DNA of 51,302 bases, from assembly GCA_001564055.1 (NCBI GenBank), contig LKNB01000014.1, positions 1 to 51,302 on the forward strand. Reading direction: 5' to 3'. Every line of letters starts with the position of its first letter. The first letter of the stretch is position 1. Under the pieces are notes generated by a model that did no database searches, was not told the origin of the DNA, and worked only from the letters and a program-made list of their open reading frames with translations. Positions 42,785 through 51,302 of the stretch are shown here, piece after piece. The position numbers and the translations under genes were made by a program. Source of the DNA: Rhodothermaceae bacterium Tc-Br11_B2g6_7 (lineage in GTDB: Bacteria > Bacteroidota > Rhodothermia > Rhodothermales > Salinibacteraceae).

Positions 42785-45700
42785 TCACATGGCATCCTCT
42801 CGCAGCCGGAAGAGGCCTTTCAGTTCGTCGGTTGAGAGCTCCGTGACCCACTTTTCGCCTGCGTCGACGACCTGGTCGGCGAGGTTCTTTTTGCGCTCAA
42901 TCATCTCGGCGATCCGCTCCTCCAGCGTGCCCGCGCAGACGAATTTGCGGACCTGCACGCGTCGTGTCTGCCCAATCCGGAAGGCGCGGTCGGTGGCCTG
43001 GTTCTCCACGGCGGGGTTCCACCAGCGGTCGTAGTGAAAGACGTGGTTGGCCCGCGTGAGGTTGAGTCCGGTCCCGCCTGCTTTGAGCGAGAGCAGAAAA
43101 AAGGGCGGTGCGTCGTCGGCCTCTTGAAAGCGTTCCACCATCTGGTCCCGCTTTTCTTGGGTGACCCCGCCGTGCAGAAAGAGCGCCTCGCGTCCGAATG
43201 TTTCCTGCAGGTGACGCTTCAGCATGGTGCCCATTTCAGTGAACTGCGTAAAGATGAGTGCCCGTTCGTTGGCCGCGAGCACTTCCTCCAGCATCTCTAC
43301 CAGCCGTGCCAGCTTGCCCGATCGGTCCGCGATCTGCGAATCGTCGTGCAGGTACTGGGCCGGGTGGTTGCAGATTTGCTTCAGTTGCATGAGCGTCGAG
43401 AGCACGAGGCCCCGCCGTTCCATATCCAACTCCGACTTTTCCCCCTCCAGTGCCGCTGTCGTTTCTTTTACCACCGCCCGATAGAGCGATGCCTGCTCCT
43501 CGGTGAGCGAGGTGTAGACGATCATCTCTTGTTTTTCTGGCAGGTCGTCGATGACTTTGGGATCGGTCTTCTCGCGACGGAGGATGAACGGACCGGTGAT
43601 GCGCTTCAGGCGGTGCATCGCCTCTTCGTCACGCTCGTTCTGGATGGGCCGGAAGAACTTCTTTTTGAAGGAGGCCTGGCTTCCCAGTAGCCCTGAGTTC
43701 AAAATTTCCATGATCGACCACAGGTCGCCAACATTGTTCTCCACCGGGGTGCCCGTCATGGCGATGCAATGCTGGGCGTTAAGCGACCGGGCCGCCTGCG
43801 TGCGTTGTGCGCTGGGATTTTTGACGTACTGCGCTTCATCGAGCACAACGGTGTCCCACGAAATTGTGCGAAATAGGTCCACATCCCGACGGAGAAGCGC
43901 GTAGTTGGTGACCACCAGTGTGTGATTGGCCATCTGCTCTGTGAAAGCCTCTTCGTCCGAGGTGCGGTCGCCGCCGTGGTGGACGAGCACGGATAGATCG
44001 GGCGTAAACCGGTTGGCCTCTTTCTTCCAGTTGGTTACCACCGACGTGGGACACACGATAAGGCTTGGCAGGGGGGATGCGTTTGCAGATGTATCTGCAG
44101 AACTGTTTTTGGGCGGATCGTGGTAGGTACGCTGCAAAAGAGCGAGCGCCTGCACGGTTTTGCCAAGACCCATGTCATCGGCGAGGCATGCCCCCAACCC
44201 CCACCGCTTCAGGAAGGCGAGCCAGGCGTAGCCGCGCTTTTGGTAGGGGCGCAGCGTGGCCTCGAAGCCGTCAGGTTCAGGAAGCGGCTCGACGGTGTCG
44301 CCGCGATTGAGCCGATCGAGCAGGTCGCTCAGTTGCCCGCTTGTCGAAAGATCCTCCACAGGCAGTCCGGCCGGTCCCTTTTCTGCACCAAGGGCCATGT
44401 GCATTACATCGCGCGCTGTAAAGCGATCGGTCTCTTGCCGGTCGAGACGATCGACCATCTCTCGGATGGCATCGAGGTCTACTTCAACCCACTCGCCTCG
44501 CAGGTTGACCAGAGGGGTTTTCATTTCGGCCAGTTCCTCAAGCTCCTCACGCGAGAGTACATGGTCGCCGAGGGCCACCTCCCAGTCGAACTCGACGATG
44601 GTGTCGAGGGAGAGTCCGGCCTTTGCCTTCATGTCCGGAGTTGTTGCGTTGGCCTTGGTGGAAAGGCGCTCCTTTGTTCGTCCTCGCTTCCACCATGCAG
44701 GCAGTTGCACCCCAAAGCCGGCCTGGCGCAGCAGTGGGGCGTACGCGCGCAGAAAGGCATGCGCCTGCGCCGTGTCCAGCTCCACCCCCGCCGGGTTGGC
44801 CTGCTTTAAGCTCTCCTCGATGGCGGGCCACACGCCCATGGCCTGTCCCAGGGCGGCAAGCAGGTACGATGCAGGTTGGAAGTTCGTGCGCTCAAACACG
44901 CGCTGCGCCGATGCCTTGGGATCCCAGGCGGTTGACACGTCGATCTGCAGGCTGGGGTCGGCTGTCGATTGCAGCAGGTAGCGAACCTGCCAGGAGCCAG
45001 CATCTTGCGTTATGTCGTCTGCTCCTGATCCGGCGGGCTCTTCGAGGCGAAACGTGAGGCGAAAGGGAGCCCCAGCCGTTACCTCAATGCGTCGCCGCCA
45101 CGCCCGTAACTGCCCGGCCAGGTGCGTCAGTTCGTTCGTATTGCCCTTCATCTGTCCGTCGGGGGTACGCAGGGCGTGGAGCCACTGGTCGTGCAGACTT
45201 TCGAAGGTATCTGGGGCACGACGGGAGGGAGCCGCTCGCCCGTTTTGACTCATGCGAACGAGGCAATCAACAAGATCGTCAAGCACGCTCATGAGTGCCG
45301 TCCGAGGCGGCGCTTCCGGAGTCTTTTCGCCGGACTGGGAGAGGGCCCGGCAGGCGGGGGGCATCGCATTGGCAAGAGCCGATACCCGTTCGGCCTCCTC
45401 GCCCCGGACAACGGGCTCCCAAAGAGCATAATACATCCCGTTCCGTTCTTGCATCCCCGGAAGGAACTGTTCACGGGCGACCAGCGCACTCGCAAACCGG
45501 ACGACGTGGGCCCAATAGGCGAGGTCATTTCCCAGCAGTTGACCGGGCGCAAACGTACGCCGCTCAGGATCACCTGCAAGAAGATCGATGATCGCTGACC
45601 GGTCGATTGGAAGCGTCGGTACGTGCCACGGCGCGAGCGTCGCCTCAGCCGTATGGCTGAGCGGTTCATCGGCCTCCGCCAATACAGGTGATGAAGGTAC

Positions 45701-45916
45701 AGCGGCCCCATTTACCGTGGGCAGCCACGCAATGAGCGTCTGTGGTGATGCGTCCCCCGACAGCCCATGTGCGTCGAGCAGGTCGTTTAACACATCGACC
45801 TGGCACGCTCGAGACAGATGGTTGGGCTTCGCATCGCCAAGCCGACGATCCTCGTCCGACGTTTCGCCCCACAGATATAACTGGTCGCTCCACCAACCGA
45901 GATGAAAAAGATGCAT
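42785..45916 (-). CDS. SNF2-family DEAD/DEAH-type helicase
   Basis: A bacterial Swi2/Snf2 ATPase of about 1043 residues. The N-terminal half is a family-specific region (LWGETSD, LAPWHVPTL, FRLTFRLEEP). The ATPase has ADDMGLGKTVQALALL (Walker A), CPTSVVTNWKKEA (Ia), VVLDEAQYVKN (DEAQ), MTGTPVENN (III), LLSLKAGGTGLNLTRANHVFH (V) and DRAFRIGQTRRVQV (VI). Such enzymes remodel protein-DNA complexes. The ATG at 45916 and a GTG at 45922 are both possible starts. It lies upstream of the SWIM gene, with which it probably acts. The nature of the target is unknown. Confidence 0.92.
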   Translation of the reverse strand: MHLFHLGWWSDQLYLWGETSDEDRRLGDAKPNHLSRACQVDVLNDLLDAHGLSGDASPQTLIAWLPTVNGAAVPSSPVLAEADEPLSHTAEATLAPWHVPTLPIDRSAIIDLLAGDPERRTFAPGQLLGNDLAYWAHVVRFASALVAREQFLPGMQERNGMYYALWEPVVRGEEAERVSALANAMPPACRALSQSGEKTPEAPPRTALMSVLDDLVDCLVRMSQNGRAAPSRRAPDTFESLHDQWLHALRTPDGQMKGNTNELTHLAGQLRAWRRRIEVTAGAPFRLTFRLEEPAGSGADDITQDAGSWQVRYLLQSTADPSLQIDVSTAWDPKASAQRVFERTNFQPASYLLAALGQAMGVWPAIEESLKQANPAGVELDTAQAHAFLRAYAPLLRQAGFGVQLPAWWKRGRTKERLSTKANATTPDMKAKAGLSLDTIVEFDWEVALGDHVLSREELEELAEMKTPLVNLRGEWVEVDLDAIREMVDRLDRQETDRFTARDVMHMALGAEKGPAGLPVEDLSTSGQLSDLLDRLNRGDTVEPLPEPDGFEATLRPYQKRGYAWLAFLKRWGLGACLADDMGLGKTVQALALLQRTYHDPPKNSSADTSANASPLPSLIVCPTSVVTNWKKEANRFTPDLSVLVHHGGDRTSDEEAFTEQMANHTLVVTNYALLRRDVDLFRTISWDTVVLDEAQYVKNPSAQRTQAARSLNAQHCIAMTGTPVENNVGDLWSIMEILNSGLLGSQASFKKKFFRPIQNERDEEAMHRLKRITGPFILRREKTDPKVIDDLPEKQEMIVYTSLTEEQASLYRAVVKETTAALEGEKSELDMERRGLVLSTLMQLKQICNHPAQYLHDDSQIADRSGKLARLVEMLEEVLAANERALIFTQFTEMGTMLKRHLQETFGREALFLHGGVTQEKRDQMVERFQEADDAPPFFLLSLKAGGTGLNLTRANHVFHYDRWWNPAVENQATDRAFRIGQTRRVQVRKFVCAGTLEERIAEMIERKKNLADQVVDAGEKWVTELSTDELKGLFRLREDAM

Positions 45917-46274
45917 GTACACCGATGAATAAGCGAAAAAGCCACACGAAAGAAGGTAGGGCTCGGCTTCATTATGAACAAGAAGAACGACCTTTGCAGC
46001 GAGTTATCAGGCTGACTAACCGCCGGGTGAACTTTTCTGTTTAGCTTGTGCCTCATTCAGATTGTTTCTGCGTGTTGAAATTGGATCATCCCCGTAGCGG
46101 GCAGAGGATCAGTGAGTCCGGCATGTGTATTGGCGCGCCCTACCGCTCCAGCAAATTGCATGTCTTTTGCTTCTCCCTCTGATGTGGGGCTGTATGTTTG
46201 GCGTTTGGACGGCGTAGTACGTGTCTGTCAGAAGGGCGGTCTGATTCGCTGTCGTTTCTCTACCATTACAGACC
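45917..46274. other. non-coding spacer
   Basis: No gene is supported between the SNF2 start and the end of the methyltransferase gene. An open frame at 46112-46387 has poor composition and overlaps the methyltransferase on the other strand. No terminator with a T run was recognised, and nothing else stands out. Confidence 0.5.
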
Positions 46275-46958
46275 TCACCTGGTCATTGGGTGTACGCCGG
46301 TACCTAACACCGTGCTTAGGACGGGCGGTAATCGCTGGTTACGCAGGCCGCCGGCCCTCCGATGGGGGACATCGTGTTGGATGTTGACGGCGGAAAAGCG
46401 TTCCTGCTGAAGCGCATCCGCGAGCTGTGTGGACGTGTACAGGGTAAAGACATCGGGGTGATACACCGGCTGGTCCTCGAGCGCTTCGGGTTCTACCATG
46501 CCCAACGCGAGGCGTCCGCCAGGTCGGAGCACGCGGCGAAACTCTGCGATGACCGGAGGAAGGGGATCCCAGAAATACACCACATTCAGGGCGAAGGCCC
46601 GGTCCACCGAGGAGGATTCAAGAGGAAGGGCGTTGGCATCGCCCTGCAGCACCTGACACTGTCCATCGGCTATCGCTTTGCGGAAGCGTCGTTTGGTTCT
46701 GCGTACCATCGCCCCGGACAGGTCGACGCCGATCACCGTGCCAGCGGTTGCCTGCGATAGTGCGTTCGCAATACCCTCACCTGGGCCAAACCCAACTTCA
46801 AGCACGCGATGGCGCGGACCGATGTCCAGCGCATCCATCGTGGCCTGCAGCAGATTGGCGTGCATCTCTGGCCATCGGCGGCAGAAAAGCCACCCAAAGA
46901 TACCCCGTGGCCGTCGGGCTACGTCAGCGAAGTAGCGAGTCAACGCCTCGGGAAACAT
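46275..46958 (-). CDS. class I SAM-dependent methyltransferase
   Basis: A 227-residue methyltransferase with the SAM-binding motif VLEVGFGPGEG, acidic residue after beta-2 (IGVDLS), QGDANALPLESSSVDRAFALNVVYFW (motifs II-III) and VLRPGGRLALG (post-III). It resembles the UbiE/phospholipid-type small-molecule group. The substrate is not evident. The start at 46958 is preceded by GGAGGAGCGT, a good SD, whereas 47054 adds 32 residues of unlikely sequence. It follows the COG0523 GTPase gene on the same strand after 40 bases and is probably in that transcript. Confidence 0.85.
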   Translation of the reverse strand: MFPEALTRYFADVARRPRGIFGWLFCRRWPEMHANLLQATMDALDIGPRHRVLEVGFGPGEGIANALSQATAGTVIGVDLSGAMVRRTKRRFRKAIADGQCQVLQGDANALPLESSSVDRAFALNVVYFWDPLPPVIAEFRRVLRPGGRLALGMVEPEALEDQPVYHPDVFTLYTSTQLADALQQERFSAVNIQHDVPHRRAGGLRNQRLPPVLSTVLGTGVHPMTR

Positions 46959-46998
46959 ACGCTCCTCCGTTTGTTGTCGGCAGCGTAGATTATACGAT

Positions 46999-48201
46999 TT
47001 ACGATTCCATTGCGGCCGGTGTATCAAACGGATCGCGCTGCCACGTAGGCTCATTAGCCACGAGCTCTTCGTCCGTCATCAGGCAGCGCTCAAGCTGGTG
47101 CTGTAGCACGTCCTCGCTGAGATCAATCCCGATAAACACGACCTCTTGGCGACGGTCGCCCGTCTGGTCATCCCACACCCGTTCAGCCTCGCTTGTCAGA
47201 AACGGATCATCCGGCCAGTGCTCCCGCGGTACGTCGGCCCACCAGTTACCGGCCGCCTGCCAGTTGCGAAACTTGCCTGCCTGCGACCACAGCAGCATGG
47301 TGCTGGGCTGCGAGCCGAGCCAGAACACCCCTTTCGAGCGGAGAACCCCCGGCCACTCCTTCCCGAACAGGTCGTAGAGGCGCTCGGGGTGGAAGGGTCG
47401 CCGGGCCCGATAGACGAAGCTGCCCACGCCGTACTCCTCCGTCTCGGGTATGTGCTCGCCCCGCATCTCCTGCAGCCAGCCGGGGGATTCAGACGCGACA
47501 TCAAAATCGAACAGTCGCGTGTTTAGGACCTCATCCAGCGGCACCTTCGAATAGGTGGTGGGCACGATGTCGGCGCGTGGGTTCAGGCGTCGGAGCATAG
47601 ATCGCACGCGCTCCTGTTCGTCGTCCGTTACCGTATCGATCTTGTTGAGCAAGATGCGGTCGGCAAACTCCACCTGGTCAATCAGGAGCTCGGCAATAGA
47701 GCGGGTGTCCGTTTCGCTGACCTCCATGCCATGATCCTGCAGCCGCTCAATGGAGGTGACCTGGTCCAGGAAGCTGTTGGCATCAACCACCGTCACCATG
47801 GTATCCAGCCGGGCGACGTCTCCCAGCGATTGCCCCATGGCGTCAGCGAAGGTAAACGTCTCGGCCACCGGCAGCGGCTCGCTGATGCCGGTCGACTCGA
47901 TTACGAGGTAGTCGAAGCGCCCTTCACGGGCCAGCGCGCTTACCTCCTCCAGCAAGTCTTCCCGCAGGGTGCAGCAGATACAGCCGTTGGAGAGCTCCAC
48001 GAGGCGCTCGTCCGTGCGCCGCAGTGCAGCCTCGCCTTGCTGCACGAGGCCAGCGTCGATATTCACCTCGCTCATGTCATTTACGATGACGGCTACGCGC
48101 AACCCCTCCCGGTTGGCGAGGATGTGGTTCAGGAGGGTGGTTTTTCCCGCGCCGAGAAAGCCGGAGAGGACGGCAACAGGTAAACGCTCGGGTAGCTGCA
48201 T
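46999..48201 (-). CDS. COG0523 metal-chaperone GTPase (ZigA/YciC-like)
   Basis: A 400-residue G3E-family GTPase. It has Walker [16 protein letters not shown], the metal-binding motif [19 protein letters not shown] (switch) and LNKID (guanine specificity), then a C-terminal CobW domain ([14 protein letters not shown]...). Members of this branch supply zinc to proteins in zinc starvation and are often Zur-regulated. The start at 48201 ([12 protein letters not shown]) fits the domain; 48246 adds 15 unlikely residues. A perfect palindrome lies about 29-47 bases upstream. A cobalt or nickel role is an alternative. The neighbours (TonB receptor, superoxide dismutase remnant) support a metal role. 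Confidence 0.88.
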   Translation of the reverse strand: MQLPERLPVAVLSGFLGAGKTTLLNHILANREGLRVAVIVNDMSEVNIDAGLVQQGEAALRRTDERLVELSNGCICCTLREDLLEEVSALAREGRFDYLVIESTGISEPLPVAETFTFADAMGQSLGDVARLDTMVTVVDANSFLDQVTSIERLQDHGMEVSETDTRSIAELLIDQVEFADRILLNKIDTVTDDEQERVRSMLRRLNPRADIVPTTYSKVPLDEVLNTRLFDFDVASESPGWLQEMRGEHIPETEEYGVGSFVYRARRPFHPERLYDLFGKEWPGVLRSKGVFWLGSQPSTMLLWSQAGKFRNWQAAGNWWADVPREHWPDDPFLTSEAERVWDDQTGDRRQEVVFIGIDLSEDVLQHQLERCLMTDEELVANEPTWQRDPFDTPAAMES

Positions 48202-48229
48202 AAGAAAAGAGTCATCTTCTTTTTGGATA

Positions 48230-48248
48230 GTGTGTATAACATACACAC
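48230..48248. promoter_or_regulatory. palindrome before the COG0523 gene, candidate Fur/Zur-type operator
   Basis: GTGTGTAT (48230-48237) and ATACACAC (48241-48248) are perfect 8-bp arms around AAC. On the minus strand the centre reads TATGTTATA, which shares the TGTTATA core of Zur boxes. It lies 29 bases before the GTPase start. The gene type makes a metal-responsive regulator the likely binder, by inference. Confidence 0.5.
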
Positions 48249-48332
48249 AATAAAGAAGGCGCCGTTCCCGTGCGGCTCTATATCACGTATGCTGCTACTC
48301 CGGTTTGGCCGAAACGTACCGGGCAACGCGTC

Positions 48333-48848
48333 TTACAGATGCTGCTCCGCATACTGCTGGATGGCACGGTCGGGGGAGAGGTAGTCCTGCGCCCCCATCG
48401 GCGTGCGATTTACGCGTCTGATGATGTGGCGTATATCTGCAATGTGCAGACCGCCGAATCGATCGAACTGCGATTCGTACTGAAACGCGATGTCATTCAA
48501 CGAGCCGAGCACCGAACGGTCGTTCGATTTCGCGTAGTCGATCTTGTCGTACGCACTCATGATGGTGTCGATCTGCTCCGGATTGAGCCCCTGATCTTGC
48601 AGGGTGGGGCGCAAGTAACTGCGGAAAAGCTCGTCCAGCTCGCGAATCTGCGCGCGACGCACATCCGGCTGCACGAAGTTCAGCAGTGTCCGGTCATTGA
48701 TGAACACCACGCACTTTCGGCGGAAGATGTACACGAGTTTGGCGTGCCACTGCCCGAGCCCATCCTGAGGCGCTTCGCCCTCGAACAGATCCTTGTTGGT
48801 CAGCCCCATTTCCTTACGTAGCTTGGCGGTGCATCGAATCAATTGCAT
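48333..48848 (-). CDS. DUF6933-like protein
   Basis: A 171-residue cytoplasmic protein, mainly helical, opening MQLIRCTAKLRKEMGL. Distinctive stretches are RRKCVVFINDRTLLNF, VRRAQIRELDELF and NDRSVLGSLNDIAFQYES. I recall these as typical of DUF6933, a family of unknown function (name from memory). No signal peptide, membrane segment or catalytic motif is evident. It sits between the superoxide dismutase remnant (133 bases) and the COG0523 gene (131 bases) on the same strand. The spacing does not prove an operon. Confidence 0.75.
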   Translation of the reverse strand: MQLIRCTAKLRKEMGLTNKDLFEGEAPQDGLGQWHAKLVYIFRRKCVVFINDRTLLNFVQPDVRRAQIRELDELFRSYLRPTLQDQGLNPEQIDTIMSAYDKIDYAKSNDRSVLGSLNDIAFQYESQFDRFGGLHIADIRHIIRRVNRTPMGAQDYLSPDRAIQQYAEQHL

Positions 48849-48981
48849 GAGATGTGAGAGGTGCGAATGTGAGGTCCCGTGAGAAGACGCATCCTGACGC
48901 CCTCAACATATGCAACTCCGCGTCATGTTGCTGCACCATGTGCGCAATAGGCTCTCGCAGGGTCCATTCGGGCCGGAAGTA

Positions 48982-49344
48982 CTACCCCTCCAGTGTGTAG
49001 CGTTCGTTTACGGAGTCCCAGTCGACGACCTTCCAGAAGTTTTCCAAGTAACCGCCCCGATCATTGCGGTACCGGAGGTAGTACGCGTGCTCCCAGACAT
49101 CTACACCCAGTAGTGGACGTAAGTGCTGCATCAGCGGGCTGTCCTGATTAGGGGTTTGCATGATGGACAGTTCCCCTTCCTCGTCAGAGACAAGCCAGCC
49201 CCAGCCACTCCCGAACACGGCGGCTGATGCGTCCCGAAAGGCATCTTTAAATGCTGAGTAATCGCCAAAGGTGCGGTCTATAGCATCAGCAATCTCACCG
49301 CTCGGCGTACCGCCGCCATCGGGGCCAATCATGTCCCAGAACAT
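48982..49344 (-). pseudogene. Fe/Mn superoxide dismutase, N-terminal half missing
   Basis: The 120 residues from the ATG at 49344 match the C-terminal domain of Fe/Mn superoxide dismutase: MFWDMIGPDGGG, GSGWGWLV, and VDVWEHAYYLRYRNDRGGYL carrying the Asp and His metal ligands. The N-terminal helical domain, which provides the other two His ligands, is absent. Reading upstream in frame gives LWTPLWPRYMFWD, not the family's NHxxFW, and then runs into the TonB receptor gene 80 bases away. A dismutase cannot form from this alone. It is most simply a deletion-derived pseudogene, although the fragment itself is well kept. Confidence 0.8.
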
Positions 49345-49424
49345 GTATCGTGGCCAGAGGGGTGTCCATAAGACACGCGCTACGGCTGCTCGCGCAGGGT
49401 CCGAATCTGGGGTCGGTGGGGTTC

Positions 49425-51302
49425 TTAAAACGTGTAGCGGTAGCCCAGCGACACATTACGCCCTGGCATGGGGAAGCCAAACTTGCTGCGGTCGATGCGG
49501 GACAGGTGGTCGCGGTAGGTAACGTCGGTGATGTTGTCTGCTTTGAGTGTGATCCGATGCGCGCCCGCGCCATCCAGCTGCACCCCTGCGGTGGCTCCCA
49601 GCAGGGTATAGCCATCCGTTGGCAGCTCCTCTTCTGCCACGCGGGTCTGCTCGTCAACCATACGTACGTTGGCGCCGACGTGGAAGCGATCGGTCTCGTA
49701 CCGTGCGCTGATGCGGCCGCGCAAGGGAGGCATGGTAGGCAAGGGCTTGTCCGTATCAACACGCGTGCCCTCGACGTAATCAACGGAGCCACGAATCGAA
49801 AGCGCCTCGGTGAGGCGTAGGCCCAGTTGCACCTCACCACCGAGCAGTTCGGCATCGGCGGCCTGGTATTCGAATACATCCCAGACGCGGTCACTGTCGT
49901 CGGTGAAGGTTTCTCCCGTGGGTTGAAACGCGATAAAGTCGCTCACCCGGTTGTAAAAGCCTGCCACTTCACCGAAGAGACGCCCGGAGGTCCAACGGAT
50001 AAAGAGGTCCGTCCCCAGGCTACGCTCGGTCTCAAGGGTGGGGTCGCCTCGTTCGTACACGCCAGCGCCAAAGTGGACCCCATCAGCAAAGACCTCTTCG
50101 AGCAGAGGGAAGCGATGGGCACGCGCGGCCTGCACACCGATTTCCAAGTTCTGGTTAGGCTGGAAGTTTAGCCCCACGGACCCTGAAAAGGCCTGTTCGT
50201 CGCGCGACTCATCGATGGTCGGGAAGTCGTCGTTGGTGCGCGTTTGTTGCTGCTGTATTTCCCCTCGCAGGCCTATCTGCAGCCGCACGCGCTCGGAAAG
50301 GGGCACTTCCTGAAAGGTGAACAGCGCAGCATTCGCACGCTGGACACCGGGCGTGAACGCATCATCCCCACCGACATCGAGCTGGCGTCCGCCCAGCGTG
50401 AGCCCTATGGCGCCGGCATCGAGTGGACCGACGGCGCGGTGCACCAGGGTCAGGGTGGTATTGGCCGACAGGTCATCGTACGTCAGTTCGATGTCCTCAT
50501 CATCGATAGAGCCATCCGGCGCAAATTCAGTCTCTACTTCTTGTTGATCAAAACGGCTGGCGCGGAGGCGCAGCTCGACGGATTCGAAGAAGCCATCCAC
50601 GTCCCATGTGGCACGCCCTTGAAGGATCTGCTGGTTGAGGCGAATCTCAGCCTCTTCATCCGGGTCGTCGATCTCCTCGGGCAGGCCAAAGGTGTGGTCG
50701 AGGGCCGTAAACGAAAGTCCGCCCGTAAACCGATCCGTGCGATGCGCCAGCCCAACGGCCCCTTCGAAATTCTGTATGCCTGTGTCGGGCAGGATGCCCT
50801 CGGGCGTTCGCACGTTGCCCGCATCACGGTAGGAGAAGCGCGCAGTCCCGGCCCATGCGTCCGATGCTATTTGATAGCGGCCGAAGCCAGTCAGGCTGTT
50901 GTTCATGGATGCCGTTTCGAGGGCTACGGACCCGCGCTGGCCGGGCGCCCACGTGCGGGGAATATCACTGGTGAAAATGTTTATCACCCCACCAATGGCG
51001 CTGGAGCCATAGAGTAGACTGGCAGGCCCACGGACCACCTCCACGCGGTCGGCCGCGAGTGGGTCAAGCGTGATGTTGTGATCGGCTGCGGTATTCGAAA
51101 TATCGCCGCGGCGCTCGCTGTTTTCGAGGATCAGCAACCGGTCGCCGTCAAAGCCACGGATAACAGGGCGCGCAGGGGCGGGGCCAAAGGAGCGCATCGC
51201 GATGCCCGGCTCGCCATCCAGCATTTCGCCAAAGGATGACGCCCCCTGTTCCTGGAGAGCGGCGATGTCAAAGGACTGGGTAGCCTGATACTGGGTAGAG
51301 CC
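49425..51302 (-). CDS. TonB-dependent receptor, partial (5' end outside window)
   Basis: An outer-membrane receptor of which 625 residues are in the window; the frame is open to the right edge. The plug domain shows MLDGEPGIAMRSFGP, VIRGFDGDRLLIL and EVVRGPASLLYGSSAIGGVI. The barrel follows with many amphipathic strands, and it ends in PGRNVSLGYRYTF with the terminal Phe used for barrel insertion. The end NITDVTYRDHLSRIDRSKF and the extracellular FGAGVYERGDPTLE recall ZnuD-like zinc receptors, though substrate prediction from sequence is weak. An adjacent COG0523 gene on the same strand supports a metal. The gene is intact at its 3' end. Confidence 0.9.
   Translation of the reverse strand, partial: GSTQYQATQSFDIAALQEQGASSFGEMLDGEPGIAMRSFGPAPARPVIRGFDGDRLLILENSERRGDISNTAADHNITLDPLAADRVEVVRGPASLLYGSSAIGGVINIFTSDIPRTWAPGQRGSVALETASMNNSLTGFGRYQIASDAWAGTARFSYRDAGNVRTPEGILPDTGIQNFEGAVGLAHRTDRFTGGLSFTALDHTFGLPEEIDDPDEEAEIRLNQQILQGRATWDVDGFFESVELRLRASRFDQQEVETEFAPDGSIDDEDIELTYDDLSANTTLTLVHRAVGPLDAGAIGLTLGGRQLDVGGDDAFTPGVQRANAALFTFQEVPLSERVRLQIGLRGEIQQQQTRTNDDFPTIDESRDEQAFSGSVGLNFQPNQNLEIGVQAARAHRFPLLEEVFADGVHFGAGVYERGDPTLETERSLGTDLFIRWTSGRLFGEVAGFYNRVSDFIAFQPTGETFTDDSDRVWDVFEYQAADAELLGGEVQLGLRLTEALSIRGSVDYVEGTRVDTDKPLPTMPPLRGRISARYETDRFHVGANVRMVDEQTRVAEEELPTDGYTLLGATAGVQLDGAGAHRITLKADNITDVTYRDHLSRIDRSKFGFPMPGRNVSLGYRYTF

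Noticed and set aside
46112-46387. 91-codon forward frame
   Set aside because: It overlaps the methyltransferase gene on the other strand and has the composition of a shadow frame.
1-51302. tRNA, rRNA, CRISPR arrays, insertion sequences, prophage genes
   Set aside because: Looked for by eye on both strands; no cloverleaf, regularly spaced repeat, transposase or phage structural gene was found.

Overview
The window comes from a high-GC bacterium that is probably a halophilic member of the Rhodothermota/Bacteroidota (Salinibacter/Salisaeta-like). This is inferred from three things: a secreted protein with a C-terminal type IX secretion sorting domain, a TonB-dependent receptor with a terminal aromatic residue, and the acidic, Asp/Glu-rich proteins encoded throughout. 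Many starts lack a clear Shine-Dalgarno sequence, as is common in that group. The genus assignment is not certain. No tRNA, rRNA, CRISPR array, insertion sequence or replication origin was seen.

Region by region. (1) 0.4-4.4 kb holds nucleotide-sugar genes: rfbA and rfbC (half of the dTDP-L-rhamnose pathway), a UDP-glucuronate decarboxylase and a UDP-glucose 6-dehydrogenase (UDP-glucose to UDP-xylose). (2) 4.6-6.5 kb holds two tandem secreted proteins sharing one unrecognised domain; only one carries the type IX sorting tail. (3) 6.5-18.1 kb is a fatty-acid and acetyl-CoA block: a type-2 3-hydroxyacyl-CoA dehydrogenase, an XRE/short-chain-fatty-acyl-type regulator divergent from malate synthase (aceB) and isocitrate lyase (aceA), an AidB-like acyl-CoA dehydrogenase, a dienoyl-CoA-isomerase-like crotonase, an HSDL2-like reductase and an SCP2 sterol-carrier protein. 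A DUF3177-like membrane protein and a lipoprotein are interspersed. (4) 18.1-25.1 kb is a tight run of an SDR, a saccharopine-dehydrogenase-like reductase, a metallo-beta-lactamase hydrolase, an alpha/beta hydrolase, a flavin monooxygenase, a second SDR and an FMN-binding oxidase-like protein. It looks like an uncharacterised pathway for a hydrophobic substrate.

(5) 25.2-31.7 kb encodes an AddB-like Fe-S nuclease and an AddA-like helicase-nuclease, followed by 0.57 kb of non-coding DNA with a REP-like inverted repeat, then purU. (6) 33.2-35.0 kb is a visibly more AT-rich accessory islet: an MNT/HEPN toxin-antitoxin pair, a 5'-truncated gene remnant and a small translationally coupled gene pair with a membrane protein. 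(7) 35.1-40.9 kb holds sbcD, sbcC and a DUF4403 protein. (8) 40.9-45.9 kb holds a secreted protein and a SWIM zinc-finger protein next to a SNF2-family helicase. (9) 46.3-51.3 kb, all on the minus strand, holds a TonB receptor (5' end outside the window), a 5'-truncated Fe/Mn superoxide dismutase, a DUF6933-like protein, a COG0523 metal-chaperone GTPase preceded by a perfect palindrome, and a methyltransferase. The set suggests metal (possibly zinc) homeostasis.

How the genes work together: regions 3 and 4 would feed acyl chains and oxidised lipids through beta-oxidation to acetyl-CoA and then the glyoxylate bypass, with the divergent regulator probably sensing acyl-CoA. AddAB and SbcCD are double-strand-break processing machines. 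The sugar-nucleotide genes supply surface polysaccharide. Functional calls rest on sequence motifs read by eye; no database search was possible.
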